Counted from the stretch's first letter, positions 1 to 8,693 are shown. The stretch is 64,000 nt of DNA from Caulobacter vibrioides (GCF_002310375.3 NZ_CP023315.3:1302001-1366000); one strand, 5' to 3'. Notes: generated from the letters alone by a model not told the origin. Translations and numbers: made by a program.

Positions 1-690
1 AAGAAGTTCAACTTCCGCATCGTCCGGTTCGACGTCGAGACCGAGACCCCGATCCGTGGACCGGACGGGTGCTGCATCGAGGCGGGACCGGATGAGATCG
101 GCGAGTGCATCGGCCATATCGGCAGCGACGCGCGCTCGAACTTCACCGGCTACGCCGACAAGGCCGCGACCGAGAAGAAGGTGCTGCACGACGTCTTCGA
201 AAAGGGCGACGCGTGGTTCCGCACCGGCGACCTGATGAAGGCCGATCAGGACGGCTATATCTATTTCATCGATCGCATCGGCGACACCTTCCGCTGGAAG
301 GGCGAGAACGTCGCGACGTCCGAGGTGGCCGAGCGGCTGGCCGGCTTCGAGGGCGTCCTTGAGGTCAATGTCTATGGCGTCAAGGTTGGCGACCTGGATG
401 GCAAGGCGGGCATGGCTTCGCTGGTGACCGAAGGCGACCTCGACCTCGAGGCGTTTGCCAAATACGTCGACGAGGCCCTGCCCAGCTACGCCCGCCCGGT
501 GTTCGTGCGCCTGCAGAAGGCGATCGAGACCACGGGCACCTTCAAGTACCGCAAGATCGACCTGGTCAATGAGGGCTTCGACCCGTCCAAGACCAAGGAT
601 CCGCTGTACTTCCGCGATCCGGCCAAGGGCTATGTGAAGATCACCAAGACGCTGTGCGCCAAGATCGAGGGCGGCGGCTTCAAGCTCTAG
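1..690 (+). CDS. long-chain/very-long-chain fatty acyl-CoA synthetase, C-terminal part (5' end outside window)
   Basis: The reading frame is open from the first base and ends with TAG at 690, giving the last 229 residues of an AMP-forming acyl-CoA ligase. Visible are the ligase core WFRTGDL followed by DGYIYFIDRIGDTFRWKGEN, the adenylate-binding hinge, and then the mobile C-terminal domain with VNVYGVKV and the late TGTFKYRK segment carrying the conserved catalytic lysine. The hinge wording (GDTFRWKGENVAT) is that of the FATP/FadD long-chain subgroup. It would activate fatty acids with ATP and CoA, probably at the inner membrane. The N-terminal ATP-binding P-loop lies outside the window, so chain-length class is inference. 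Confidence 0.9.
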   Translation, partial: KKFNFRIVRFDVETETPIRGPDGCCIEAGPDEIGECIGHIGSDARSNFTGYADKAATEKKVLHDVFEKGDAWFRTGDLMKADQDGYIYFIDRIGDTFRWKGENVATSEVAERLAGFEGVLEVNVYGVKVGDLDGKAGMASLVTEGDLDLEAFAKYVDEALPSYARPVFVRLQKAIETTGTFKYRKIDLVNEGFDPSKTKDPLYFRDPAKGYVKITKTLCAKIEGGGFKL

Positions 691-781
691 CGGCGCTACT
701 CGGCGTGATGAGCCTTGTTCGTCGCATCCGAAGCCGGGCCGGGCGCGTAGCCTCAGGAGGACCGGCGACGGAGATCATCGC

Positions 782-1651
782 ATGGCGGACACCCTCATGA
801 GCCGGCGCGCCGGCCTCGCCGCCTTGGCCGCCACGGTGACGGCGGCGTGTTCGCCTCTGTCGGTGTTCGCCACCTTCACCCCGAAGGACGCCGCCCGCCG
901 TGAGGCGAAAGGCGCGCGCTATACCGACGGTCCGCGCGGCGGCGTCGACATCTATGCGCCGCCGATCGCGCACGGGCCGGCGCCCGTCGCGGTGTTCTTC
1001 TATGGCGGATCCTGGGATAGCGGCCGCAAGGGCGACTATGGCTGGGCGGCCCGCGCCATAGCGGCCCAGGGCTTTCTCACCCTGGCGCCGGACTATCGTC
1101 TGTACCCCGAGGTGCGCTTTCCCGACTTCTTGGCGGATTGCGCCAAGGCGGTGCGCTGGGCCGTGGACAACGCCGCCGCCCTGGGCGGCGATCCTGAGCG
1201 GATCGTGCTGATCGGCCATTCGGCGGGGGCCTACAACGCGGCCATGCTGGCGCTGGATCCGCGCTACCTAAGCAGCGTCGAGGTCGATCCGAAGGTGATC
1301 CGGGCCTTCGCCGGCCTGTCGGGCCCCTACGATTTCCTGCCCCTGAAAGGCGCGATTACCGAGCGGACCTTCGGGGAGGCGGCCGACCTGGCGGCCACGC
1401 AGCCGATCGCCTTCGCCCGCGCCGATGCGCCGGCCGCCTTCCTGGCGACAGGCGACAAGGACACCACGGTCTATCCGCGCAACACCCGCAAGCTGGCCGC
1501 CGCCCTGCGTGACAAAGGCGCCAGGGTCGAGGAGCGGCACTATCCAGGCGTCGACCACGCGGGCGCGGTGCTGGCCCTCTCGCGGCCGTTCCGGCGCAAG
1601 GCGACCCTGCTGACCGACATGACCGCCTTCCTGAAGGACGCTACCGCCTAG
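782..1651 (+). CDS. exported alpha/beta hydrolase (carboxylesterase-like), probable lipoprotein
   Basis: The product has 289 residues. It begins with a twin-Arg-like signal (SRRAGLAALAATVTAAC) whose cysteine fits a lipobox, so it is likely a periplasmic lipoprotein. The alpha/beta-hydrolase fold shows the oxyanion segment FFYGGSW, the nucleophile elbow GHSAGA, an acid in TGDKDTTV and the catalytic histidine in GVDHAG. This order matches the BD-FAE/arylformamidase-like esterases. The natural substrate cannot be told. ATG at 782 has GGAG about nine bases upstream; ATG at 797 is the alternative. The stop codon lies within an intergenic repeat. Confidence 0.85.
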   Translation: MADTLMSRRAGLAALAATVTAACSPLSVFATFTPKDAARREAKGARYTDGPRGGVDIYAPPIAHGPAPVAVFFYGGSWDSGRKGDYGWAARAIAAQGFLTLAPDYRLYPEVRFPDFLADCAKAVRWAVDNAAALGGDPERIVLIGHSAGAYNAAMLALDPRYLSSVEVDPKVIRAFAGLSGPYDFLPLKGAITERTFGEAADLAATQPIAFARADAPAAFLATGDKDTTVYPRNTRKLAAALRDKGARVEERHYPGVDHAGAVLALSRPFRRKATLLTDMTAFLKDATA

Positions 1652-1765
1652 AGCGTTCTCCGATCAGTGTGAAGCGGTGATCGGATCGAAGAACGCTCTA
1701 AGTTTTTGAAATAGAGACCTTTTTATCCGATCTGATTGGTTCAATCAGATCGGAAAGGGCTCTAG
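1650..1765. repeat. CTAGAGC...GCTCTAG intergenic repeat between convergent genes
   Basis: Two stem-loops lie back to back. The first pairs arms at 1650-1659 and 1690-1699 (agagcgttct with agaacgctct); the second pairs 1727-1737 with 1743-1753 (CCGATCTGATT with AATCAGATCGG). The ends CTAGAGC and GCTCTAG supply the TAG stop codons of both flanking convergent genes. A related unit is at 63625-63732. It may also act as a bidirectional transcription terminator. Confidence 0.7.
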
Positions 1766-2655
1766 CCACAGGTCTGGCCGTTCAGCTTGCGCTGGTAGGC
1801 CTGGACCAGGCTCAGATACGGCGGCAGGAAGGTGTGCAGCGCCACGGGCTTGCCATCGGTCGTGGTCCCCGCGACGCCCGCTCGGATCTCGAAGTGCAGG
1901 TGGATCGTCGTCGGTGTGCCGCCAAAGTCGTTCGACACCTTGCCCAGCTGCTGGCCCTTGGTGACGGAGTCGCCTTCCTTCACCGCCAGCGTCGCCATCT
2001 GCAGGTGCAGATAGCGGTAGGTGTAGTGCGGCGCGGCCTGGCCCACGAGCGTCACGGAGTAGGATCCGATGTCGGTGATCGTCCCGGCCTCGGTGGCGAC
2101 GGCCCAGTGCTGGTTCTTCTTGCAGCTCGCAGGGCGGATGTCCTGGCCCTGGTGACCCGTGCCCGAGCCGGCGCAGAGCGGATTGGACCGCGAGCGCGCC
2201 TCGCAGAAGGTGTCGCGCCAGGGCAGGGTGTAGTTGAGGCTGTCGCACTGGCTGGGCTTGCCGGGCGGTCCCATGCCGCCGCCCGGGCCATAGACCTGTG
2301 AGTTAGGGAAGCCGGCCTCCGCTAGCGGCCAGCACATGTTCGGCGACCAGACGGTGCGGTCGAGATAGCCGGGCCCCTGACCGGCGGGGATCGCGCCGGC
2401 AGGCTGATGGTCGAAGCTCGCCGAGGGCGGCGGTGGCCCGTCGGGTTGCGGCGCGGGATCCGGGCTCGGCGGGATGGGCTCGCTGGCCGGCTGCTCGGCC
2501 CCGCCGTCGGCCGGGGAGTCGTCAGGCTGAGGTGGTCCAGGCTCGGGCGAGGGCGGCTGGGGCGTTTCGCCGGCCGCCGGCTTGGTGGTGTCATCACAGG
2601 CGGCCAGCGGCGCCAGGGCGAGGGCGGCGATCAGCAGGAGGGGGGCGGTGCGCAT
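1762..2655 (-). CDS. M23-family metallopeptidase, lipoprotein with proline-rich linker
   Basis: The product has 297 residues. A lipoprotein signal ends in LAPLAAC, followed by a low-complexity Pro/Glu/Ser-rich linker to about residue 90. The C-terminal half is a LytM/M23 domain with GHQGQDI and HLHFEIR, which hold the zinc ligands of this family, plus the GQQLGKV segment typical of its beta-sheet core. Such enzymes cut peptidoglycan cross-bridges or act as adaptors for amidases. GGGAGG precedes ATG at 2655. The upstream gene on the same strand stops one base away, so the two are probably co-transcribed. Confidence 0.85.
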   Translation of the reverse strand: MRTAPLLLIAALALAPLAACDDTTKPAAGETPQPPSPEPGPPQPDDSPADGGAEQPASEPIPPSPDPAPQPDGPPPPSASFDHQPAGAIPAGQGPGYLDRTVWSPNMCWPLAEAGFPNSQVYGPGGGMGPPGKPSQCDSLNYTLPWRDTFCEARSRSNPLCAGSGTGHQGQDIRPASCKKNQHWAVATEAGTITDIGSYSVTLVGQAAPHYTYRYLHLQMATLAVKEGDSVTKGQQLGKVSNDFGGTPTTIHLHFEIRAGVAGTTTDGKPVALHTFLPPYLSLVQAYQRKLNGQTCG

Positions 2656-2656
2656 C

Positions 2657-3318
2657 TCAACCTCCCAGTCCGGCGGCTTGCCGCGCGGCCTTGCCCATCA
2701 CCACGGCGGTGGTCTTGCCCACCAGGCCCAGCACATAGTTGTCGTCGACGCAGCGCGGGTCGCCCGCGGCGTCGCAGCGGATCTCCACCGTGTAGAGCAC
2801 GCCAAAGCGCACGAAGCTGGCCAGCTGGCCGTCGACGGTGCGCTGTACGGTCAGCATCTCCGGACCGCTCTCGACCTTCAGGGGCTTGCCGGCCGGAACC
2901 GTCGTCGTCGTTCCGCTGAGCGAGACGCCGCCGCCCAGAGTGTCGGAGTGATCGTGTAGTAGTCGCCGAAGCTGTAGATCCGCGCCCCGGCCGTCAGCTT
3001 GGGATCACGCGGCAACAGGATCGGGACGGCGGTCTTGTCGACCTGTTCGCGGTTCAGATTGGCCGCAAGACCTTCCCCCACATTCGCCGACTGGCGAAGG
3101 CCGCCGACCGCCGCCTGCCAGTCGACGCCGCCTCGGGGACGGGCGACCAGAGCGGTGATCGAGGGGCGTGGCGCGGTCCCTGGTGCGGCCCCTGGCGCAG
3201 TCGGTGGCGCGGTCGGGTCCGGCCGAGTCTGAGCCTCGCCCGTGGAGATCCAGGCTGTTCCCGCGAGTAGTGATGCGGTGACGAGACCCGCCACCGCCCA
3301 GCTTCTTCCGTGACGCAT
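2657..3318 (-). pseudogene. exported hypothetical protein interrupted by a -1 frameshift
   Basis: Two overlapping reading frames together form one plausible protein. The first starts at ATG 3318 with a signal peptide (about residues 1-30), runs through a Pro/Ala-rich stretch and reads YSFGDYYTITPT near 2950. The second frame continues in phase with LGGGVSLSGTTTTVPAGK and runs to the stop at 2657. The junction at about 2935-2945 (acactctgggc, minus strand) lacks one base. The total length of 662 bases supports a single missing base. I do not recognise a domain; the C-terminal part has a possible disulphide pair (IRCDAAGDPRCVDD). It could be a natural pseudogene or a sequencing error. Confidence 0.6.
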
Positions 3319-3507
3319 GATAGCCCCCGCAGAACCGCGTTCTTTCAAACCTTAACGCGAAAGGGGCGGCTTGTTAACCTTTGTCGCTATGTTGCGGTGC
3401 GATTGAACCGGCGCGGGTTCGTGGCTATATGGCGGGACCTGTTGACGGGCCTTGTGTGTGGCGGCCCAGAAGATTCCAGTTCATTCAAAGGGATAGACTT
3501 CCCCGCC

Positions 3508-3864
3508 ATGCTGCTCACCATGCTGAAGGCCAAGCTGCACCGCGCGACGGTGACCCAGGCCGATCTCGACTACGAAGGCTCGATCGCGATCGATCGCGAC
3601 CTTCTGGACGCCTCGGGCATCCTGCCCAATGAGCAGGTCGACGTGCTCAACATCACGAACGGCGCGCGCTTCACGACCTACGCGATCGAGGCGCCGCGCG
3701 GCTCAAAAGTGATCGGCGTCAATGGCGCGGCCGCCCGTCTGGTGCAGAAGAACGATCTGGTGATTGTCGTCACCTACTGCCAGATGCCCGCCGAGGAGGC
3801 GCGCAACTACACCCCGACCGTCGTCCTGCTGGACGAGGGCAACCTGATCAAGAAGGCGGCCTGA
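3508..3864 (+). CDS. panD: aspartate 1-decarboxylase
   Basis: PanD converts L-aspartate to beta-alanine for pantothenate and CoA synthesis. The 118-residue product matches the usual length when started at ATG 3508; its N-terminus [16 protein letters not shown] aligns with the family start, so the longer upstream frame is not used. The self-cleavage site is Gly24-Ser25 in DYEGSIAI, giving the pyruvoyl group on the alpha chain. NGARFTTY and the GAAARLV segment are the other conserved parts. The next gene begins three bases after the stop, which suggests translational coupling. Confidence 0.97.
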   Translation: MLLTMLKAKLHRATVTQADLDYEGSIAIDRDLLDASGILPNEQVDVLNITNGARFTTYAIEAPRGSKVIGVNGAAARLVQKNDLVIVVTYCQMPAEEARNYTPTVVLLDEGNLIKKAA

Positions 3865-3867
3865 CCG

Positions 3868-4347
3868 ATGACGCGCCCCAGGATGAAAAGCGGGGCGCTG
3901 GCCGTTCTCGCGCTCGCGGGCCTCACCGCCTGCTCGCCCAAGCTGCCTGACGGGATCGATGAGACGGTGCTGGCCCAGTCCATCGGTCGCCAGATCGGCT
4001 CGGGCTCGACCTGCGTGGTGATCGCCGAGGCCGCCGGCGGCAAGCTGGTCTGGCGCGGCGGCGGCTATGTCACCTGCGCGCGCGACCTGCCGACCTGCGA
4101 TGGGGTCGTGACCACGGCCGAGAAGCTGCTGCAGGCAAACCTCGGCAAGCCCGCGCGCTTCTTCAGCTGCGAAAGCGGCTCGGCGCCGGGCAACACTGTG
4201 GGCTGGGCGATCGGCCCGGTCCCCACCGGCGCGGGCAAGCCGGCCCGGAACCTGACCTATGTGGCGGTGATGGAGGGCGAACGCGCCCTGCCGGGCCTGG
4301 AGATCAAGGACCGCGTCGAGCAGGCCTTCGAGAAGGCCGGGTTCTGA
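3868..4347 (+). CDS. small lipoprotein of unknown function
   Basis: The product has 159 residues. An N-terminal hydrophobic segment ends in the lipobox LAGLTAC, so cysteine 22 should be lipidated. The mature part has several further cysteines (TCVV, VTCARDLPTC, FFSC) that could form disulphides in the periplasm. I do not recognise a family. It lies three bases behind panD and is followed by a strong terminator, so it is the last gene of that unit. ATG at 3883 is an alternative start. Confidence 0.7.
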   Translation: MTRPRMKSGALAVLALAGLTACSPKLPDGIDETVLAQSIGRQIGSGSTCVVIAEAAGGKLVWRGGGYVTCARDLPTCDGVVTTAEKLLQANLGKPARFFSCESGSAPGNTVGWAIGPVPTGAGKPARNLTYVAVMEGERALPGLEIKDRVEQAFEKAGF

Positions 4348-4376
4348 TCCCGACCGCCGGGTGACGTCGAAGAACC

Positions 4377-4411
4377 AGCCGCCGCCGGGACATCCCGACG
4401 GCGGCTTTTTC
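4377..4411 (+). terminator. rho-independent terminator after panD unit
   Basis: A G+C-rich stem (agccgccgccggga with tcccgacggcggct) with a very short loop is followed by a run of five T. It sits between the lipoprotein gene and the convergent SIMPL gene. Confidence 0.8.
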
Positions 4412-4416
4412 ATGCG

Positions 4417-5163
4417 CTACTTGCTGACTTCGTAGACGGCGCTGACGTCGATGCGGACCTTCAGCTCGCCGGCGGCGATGCTGGTCGCGTCACCCATCTC
4501 ACGCTTGGCCATGGCGAACACCGGCATGGGCGGGGGAACGGGCGAGTAGCCGCCGCCTTCGCTCAGATTGACCAGGCGAACGGCCTTGTAGCCGGTCGCG
4601 CGGCCATAGAGCTCGGCCTTGGCCTGCAGCGCCTTGACGGCTTCCAGCCGCGCGGCGTCCTCGGCTGCCTGCGAGTTAGAGAGGCCAAAGCTGATGCCGT
4701 TGACCGTATTGGCCCCGGCGCCCACCGTGGCGTCCACCGCCGCGCCTAGCTTGGCCAGGTCACGCACCGTGATCGTCACCTGGTTGGAGGCCTGGTAGCC
4801 GGTCAGCTTGGGCGGCTGGTTCTGCTCATAGGCGTACTGGGCGTTCAGGTTCAGGTTCGAGGTCTGGATGTCGCGCTCGGCGACCCCGGCCTTCTTCAGG
4901 GCGGCCATCACCTGGTTCATCCGCGCGCCGTTGGCCTTGAGGGCCTCGGCCGCCGTGGCCGCGTCGGTCTGGACGCCCAGAGTGATCGTGGCCATGTCCG
5001 GCGCCACCAAGGTCTCGCCCGAAGCCGACAGGTTGAAGGTGGTGGCCTTGAAGGCCGCGTCATTGCCTTGCGCCAGCGCCGGAGCGGCGGCGCCCAGCAG
5101 CAGCGCGCCGCCCAGCAGGGCGGGCAGGGCGATGGCGGGCAGGCGGCGGGCGGTGTGGGTCAT
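4417..5163 (-). CDS. SIMPL-domain (DUF541) periplasmic protein
   Basis: The product has 248 residues. A signal peptide ends near AAAPALAQ, followed by one SIMPL domain. Typical features are the opening SASGETLVAPDMATITLGVQ, NLNAQYAYEQN, LTGYQASNQVTITVRDL, the NTVNGISFGLSN segment and a C-terminal strand ending in VDVSAVYEV-like sequence. Members are secreted or periplasmic; some have been linked to oxidative stress, but no enzymatic role is agreed. ATG at 5163 is preceded by CTGGAG, so the longer upstream reading is unlikely. Confidence 0.85.
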   Translation of the reverse strand: MTHTARRLPAIALPALLGGALLLGAAAPALAQGNDAAFKATTFNLSASGETLVAPDMATITLGVQTDAATAAEALKANGARMNQVMAALKKAGVAERDIQTSNLNLNAQYAYEQNQPPKLTGYQASNQVTITVRDLAKLGAAVDATVGAGANTVNGISFGLSNSQAAEDAARLEAVKALQAKAELYGRATGYKAVRLVNLSEGGGYSPVPPPMPVFAMAKREMGDATSIAAGELKVRIDVSAVYEVSK

Positions 5164-5312
5164 CGATTGTTCTCCAGGGGCTGTCCGGCGCAGAAAGCGT
5201 CGCCGCACGGCTATGGTTCCTTCGTGACAGCCCTAACCTGAACCGGAGCTTTAAGCCGCGTTCGGCTCATGCTAATCCGCCGGCTCGCGTGCGCTTCGGC
5301 GCGACTCCGCGC

Positions 5313-5388
5313 GGGCCTGTAGCTCAATGGTTAGAGCCGACCGCTCATAACGGTCTGGTTGGGGGTTCGAGTCCCTCCGGGCCTACCA
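5313..5388 (+). tRNA. tRNA with CAT anticodon, most likely tRNA-Ile2 (lysidine type)
   Basis: The 76-base gene ends in an encoded CCA. The acceptor stem GGGCCTG pairs with CGGGCCT (one terminal G-T and one internal T-G). The D arm holds AGCTCAATGGTTAGAGC, the anticodon stem-loop is ACCG-CTCATAA-CGGT and the T arm holds GGGGGTTCGAGTCCCTC. The anticodon CAT fits Ile2, elongator Met or initiator Met. The G1-T72 pair and overall stem wording resemble alphaproteobacterial tRNA-Ile2 rather than Met, but identity is inference. Its 3' 17 bases form the left att site of the adjoining element and remain intact. Confidence 0.93.
5372..5388 (+). repeat. attL: 17-bp direct repeat within tRNA 3' end
   Basis: tccctccgggcctacca spans the 3' T-arm side, acceptor strand and CCA of the tRNA. 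It is identical to 17692-17708, and the bases on either side differ, so the repeat is exactly 17 bp. Confidence 0.85.
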
Positions 5389-5451
5389 CCTCCTCGCTAA
5401 GGCGTTGTCCTTGCGAAGAAAGTAGGGATTTCAAGGTCTTATAGAACGCCC

Positions 5452-7119
5452 GTGACGCACAAGACTGTATCACACGGGGGCGAAGCGCAGGTGGCGCGGC
5501 AGACCTATCTAACGCGGCGAGGAGCCGTCTACTGGTTCCGGCGGCGGGTGCCCGGCGAGCTGGTTCCTATCCTCGGGAAGTCCTTCTGGTTCGACTCGTT
5601 GGGGACCAAGGACCACCGCGAGGCGGGGCGGCGGGCGCGGGAGCGGGCGGCGGAGACAGACCGCGAGATCCAGGCGGCCACGAAGCGGCTCAATGGGCAG
5701 GCGGCGGCACCGCTTACCCGTGGCGAGGCGGCGGCTCTGGCGCAGAACGAGCTGGCGCGCTGGCTGGCTGAGGATAGCGACGCCCGGCTCGCATGGGGCG
5801 CGGACGCATACCGTAACGCCGAGGTGGTCATCGAAGACTTCGAGCGGGATGCGCGCGAGGCGCTGGCGCTCGGGGACTGGCAGTCCGTCGCAAGGCAGGC
5901 GCATGAGGTGCTCTGCAGGTCCGGCCGCTGGTATCCCGAGGGCGACCCGAGCGTCCGGCTCATGGCTGGCGAGTTGCTCAGGGCGCAAGTCCAGTGGCTG
6001 GACGCTCTCAAGGCACGGCAAGACGGGAAGGCGGTCGCCGCCCCCTTGGCGGTGGCGGTCCCTATAGCGCAGGTGGCGGCCCCCAGGCCGGTGGGTGTCA
6101 CGCTCGGTCGGCTCATTGATGACTACCGGCGCGAGCGTGAGAAGAAGTTCGGCGGGCCGTCCACGGCTCGGAAGTATGACCACATCTTCCGTGCCCTTGA
6201 GGCGGCTCTAGGACGCGAGCGCGACGTCGCCAGCATCAGGCGCGAAGACGTCCGCGCCGTGCGCGACCTGATCGAACGCATACCGGCGCACATGGGCAAG
6301 CGGTATCCCGGCCTCGGGTTCATCGCCGCCATTGAGGCTGGCGAGCGGGACGGTGTGGGCAGGCTGTCTCCAGGGACCGTCAAGTCGTACCTCGATAATC
6401 TCGCGGCGGTCTTCAACTGGGCCGTTGAGGAAGAGTTGCTGGACAAGAACCCAGCCAGCGGGATTGCCCAGAAGGGTGCGCCCACCGTGAAGCGTCGGGG
6501 GTTCACCCCCGAGGAGCTGGAGAGGATCTTTGCGCCGTTGTCTGGGGAGCGGAAGGCGCGGCCTTGGCGCTATTGGGTTCCTGCCATTGCCGCATTCTCA
6601 GGCGCGCGGGCGAATGAGCTGTGTCAGCTTCGTGTGACGGACGTCGTGACCGTTGATGGTCACCTTTGCCTGGACCTCTCTGTATTTGACGACGAGGGGG
6701 TCCGAGACGACTCCAAGCGGCTGAAGACCGGTGCGAGCGAGCGGGTCATTCCCCTCCATCCGCAGATCATCGAAGCAGGGTTTGAGGCGTTCGTCGCAAC
6801 TGCCCGCGCGGCACGGCAAGAGCGCTTGTTCCCTCAGCTTAAGGAAGGACCGGACGGTCGTTATTCTCACGACCTGACGCGCTGGTTCGCGCGCCACCTC
6901 GATAAGGTTGGGCTGAAGCAGCGCGCCTTGGTCTTCCACTCATTCCGCCACGGGTTCCGCGATGCGTGCCGCGTGGCCGGGGTAGACGGGGAGACGGCGG
7001 ACGCCCTTGGTGGGTGGGCAGCGAAGGGGCAGTCGGCGCGGTACGGACGGCGCGGGATGGTCGAAGTGCTGTACCGAGCGTTAAAATCCGTCAGTTTCAA
7101 TGAGTTTCGCCTTCCCTAG
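5452..7119 (+). CDS. tyrosine recombinase (phage-type integrase) with DUF6538-like N-terminus
   Basis: The product has 555 residues with a GTG start at 5452. The N-terminus (TYLTRRGAVYWFRRRVPGEL) resembles the DUF6538 arm-binding region of large alphaproteobacterial integrases. A SAM-like core-binding domain follows at roughly 210-330. The catalytic domain shows the first Arg in FSGARANELCQLR, a lysine-bearing beta hairpin around SKRLKTGASERVIPLH, HSFRHGF (H-x-x-R) and the probable nucleophile Tyr in SARYGRRG. It lies directly beside the tRNA att site, so it should catalyse integration and excision there. Its 3' end overlaps the convergent neighbour by 23 bases. A GTG further in (near 5491) is an alternative start. 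Confidence 0.92.
   Translation: MTHKTVSHGGEAQVARQTYLTRRGAVYWFRRRVPGELVPILGKSFWFDSLGTKDHREAGRRARERAAETDREIQAATKRLNGQAAAPLTRGEAAALAQNELARWLAEDSDARLAWGADAYRNAEVVIEDFERDAREALALGDWQSVARQAHEVLCRSGRWYPEGDPSVRLMAGELLRAQVQWLDALKARQDGKAVAAPLAVAVPIAQVAAPRPVGVTLGRLIDDYRREREKKFGGPSTARKYDHIFRALEAALGRERDVASIRREDVRAVRDLIERIPAHMGKRYPGLGFIAAIEAGERDGVGRLSPGTVKSYLDNLAAVFNWAVEEELLDKNPASGIAQKGAPTVKRRGFTPEELERIFAPLSGERKARPWRYWVPAIAAFSGARANELCQLRVTDVVTVDGHLCLDLSVFDDEGVRDDSKRLKTGASERVIPLHPQIIEAGFEAFVATARAARQERLFPQLKEGPDGRYSHDLTRWFARHLDKVGLKQRALVFHSFRHGFRDACRVAGVDGETADALGGWAAKGQSARYGRRGMVEVLYRALKSVSFNEFRLP
5465..5476 (+). repeat. candidate integrase arm-type site (left)
   Basis: ctgtatcacacg occurs here, 77 bases inside attL, and again at 17608-17619, 73 bases inside attR. 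Near-symmetrical placement suggests recombinase or excisionase binding sites; this copy lies inside the first codons of the integrase. Confidence 0.45.
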
Positions 7120-7909
7120 GCGTTGTCGCTTTCGGACGGCTTACCGCGTCAATAGCGACTTGCGCCCAGCCCGGTCCGGGCCTCAGCCAGCGCTCGCCAT
7201 TTTCGAGGAGCCGCCTAGGAGGCTCAAGGTCGTTACTGAACTGGCTGTTGCGAGCAAGCTCAATGCAGGCCCTGAGATCGCGTTCGATTTCGAATAGCTG
7301 CTGCCAGCATGCTGCACCGACATGACTGACGTTGACCTTGTGTTTCAGGATCGTCTGCACCCAGTAGAGTGACTCCAGCCGTTCTGCCAAAGCGATAGCT
7401 TCCGGCGCTGCCACCGACACGTAGCGAGAAATGAGGTGGTCTGCTTCGATCACTGCAGGCTGTAGGTATAGCTCCGTTGCGTCTCTGCCTGTCGATGAGC
7501 TGGGAGATGAGTTCGGTGAAGGCGAGTCGATAACCATCCTCTCTAATAGAGGGCCTAGTGCACTCGCGTCTTGTGCGTCCATAGCCCTCCACATGTTCGG
7601 CGCGTCTGGAACAACCCACGAATGCTCCACGCAGTAGTCGATGAACTGCACTAGGAGTGCGTGAAGTCTCGCCGTTGTGCGCCATGCCGCTGTTCTCGCA
7701 GGGTGCTCGTGCAACTCCCTCTCGCGTTCAAGCAGGCGTTCGACAACGAACAGGCCGAACCAAAGCGCAATCGCATCCGAGAATAGGTTCGTGCCCACGC
7801 TGGGAAAGATCGGCATGAGGATGAACGTGAATGCTGTAACACCGATCAATATCGGTGTTTTCGCTCTGATCAGAGGTATCTGGGTTGGGTTTGCCATCCT
7901 GGCGAGCAT
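7097..7909 (-). CDS. membrane protein of unknown function (element cargo)
   Basis: The product has 270 residues from ATG 7909; ATG 7897 (MANPTQIPLIR) is an equally possible start, and neither has a clear ribosome site. Two closely spaced hydrophobic segments (TPILIGVTAFTFILMPIF and a second around LFSDAIALWFGLFVV) form an N-terminal hairpin. A largely helical soluble domain of about 190 residues follows, with an Arg/Glu-rich start and a Ser/Pro linker (SPSPNSSPSSS). No family is recognised. The 3' end overlaps the integrase 3' end on the other strand. Base composition is lower in G+C than the core genes, consistent with transfer. Confidence 0.6.
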   Translation of the reverse strand: MLARMANPTQIPLIRAKTPILIGVTAFTFILMPIFPSVGTNLFSDAIALWFGLFVVERLLERERELHEHPARTAAWRTTARLHALLVQFIDYCVEHSWVVPDAPNMWRAMDAQDASALGPLLERMVIDSPSPNSSPSSSTGRDATELYLQPAVIEADHLISRYVSVAAPEAIALAERLESLYWVQTILKHKVNVSHVGAACWQQLFEIERDLRACIELARNSQFSNDLEPPRRLLENGERWLRPGPGWAQVAIDAVSRPKATTPREGETH

Positions 7910-8098
7910 ATCAGGCCCGTCGCTTTTGGGGTCACATATCCGAAGCCCCAGGTTAGAGCGTGCGCGCGTACAGTTCCCCCCGTGGGGGGGGCTGACACGG
8001 CGGGGCAGGGTCACCAGTCACCGGGAGGCGGGCCTCCAGTTCGCCTTGGGGCCTCAAGGGGATGGCGTTCTGTTGCTAGTGTTACGGGATCACATCGG

Positions 8099-8578
8099 AT
8101 GAAGCTCACTCCATACCTTGCTCAACAGACCAAAGGCGGGTGCGGGCCGTGCTCCTTCATCATGGTCGCGGGGTACTTCAATCCCGAACTAGCCCTTACC
8201 GAGGAAGAAGCGCTGAGGGATTTCGGTGTCGATGGGTTCGGGCCTAGATGTTTCGCTCTTGTGCCCAGCTTCCATCGAGCTGCGTCGGCATTCGGCCTAG
8301 GCATTCGCGTCGAGCGTATGGACCGTGCGGCCCTGCGAGGTCATTTAGCCAGCGGACCCGTGATCCTCTACCATAGGGCATCTGAAGCGGGGGATGCTCT
8401 CCCCCACTTCTCTGTGGCTCTATCCGTTACGGATACGCAGATCACCCGCCACGATCCCAGCGATGGACCTGACCTCGTCGGCGATTTGGACCGGTTCGAA
8501 CGCGTCTGGGAGGCGGCCAAACTGTCGTCACCGCCCCGTGAAGGAAGATACGGAGTGGTTCTTCGCCCAAGGGGCTGA
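8099..8578 (+). CDS. C39-like cysteine peptidase domain protein
   Basis: The product has 159 residues with no signal peptide or membrane segment. The N-terminus LTPYLAQQTKGGCGPCS has the glutamine and the Cys-Gly-Pro motif of papain-fold C39-type peptidases. The catalytic histidine is likely in LPHFSVALSV, followed by an acid in TRHDPSDG, giving the Gln-Cys-His-Asp order of the family. In ABC exporters such domains cut double-glycine leaders, but here the domain stands alone without a transporter, so a regulatory or effector role is possible. ATG 8099 begins the homologous region; the longer upstream frame is not supported. Confidence 0.65.
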   Translation: MKLTPYLAQQTKGGCGPCSFIMVAGYFNPELALTEEEALRDFGVDGFGPRCFALVPSFHRAASAFGLGIRVERMDRAALRGHLASGPVILYHRASEAGDALPHFSVALSVTDTQITRHDPSDGPDLVGDLDRFERVWEAAKLSSPPREGRYGVVLRPRG

Positions 8579-8693
8579 AGAGCTAAGGCTTTTAGCGTGG
8601 TGCCCGCTTGAACTCCACGAACAAGCGTCTCTGTTGACGGCGGACTCCGCTTACGCCATATCAAACCAGGAAACGTCCGTTACGAGGTATGAT

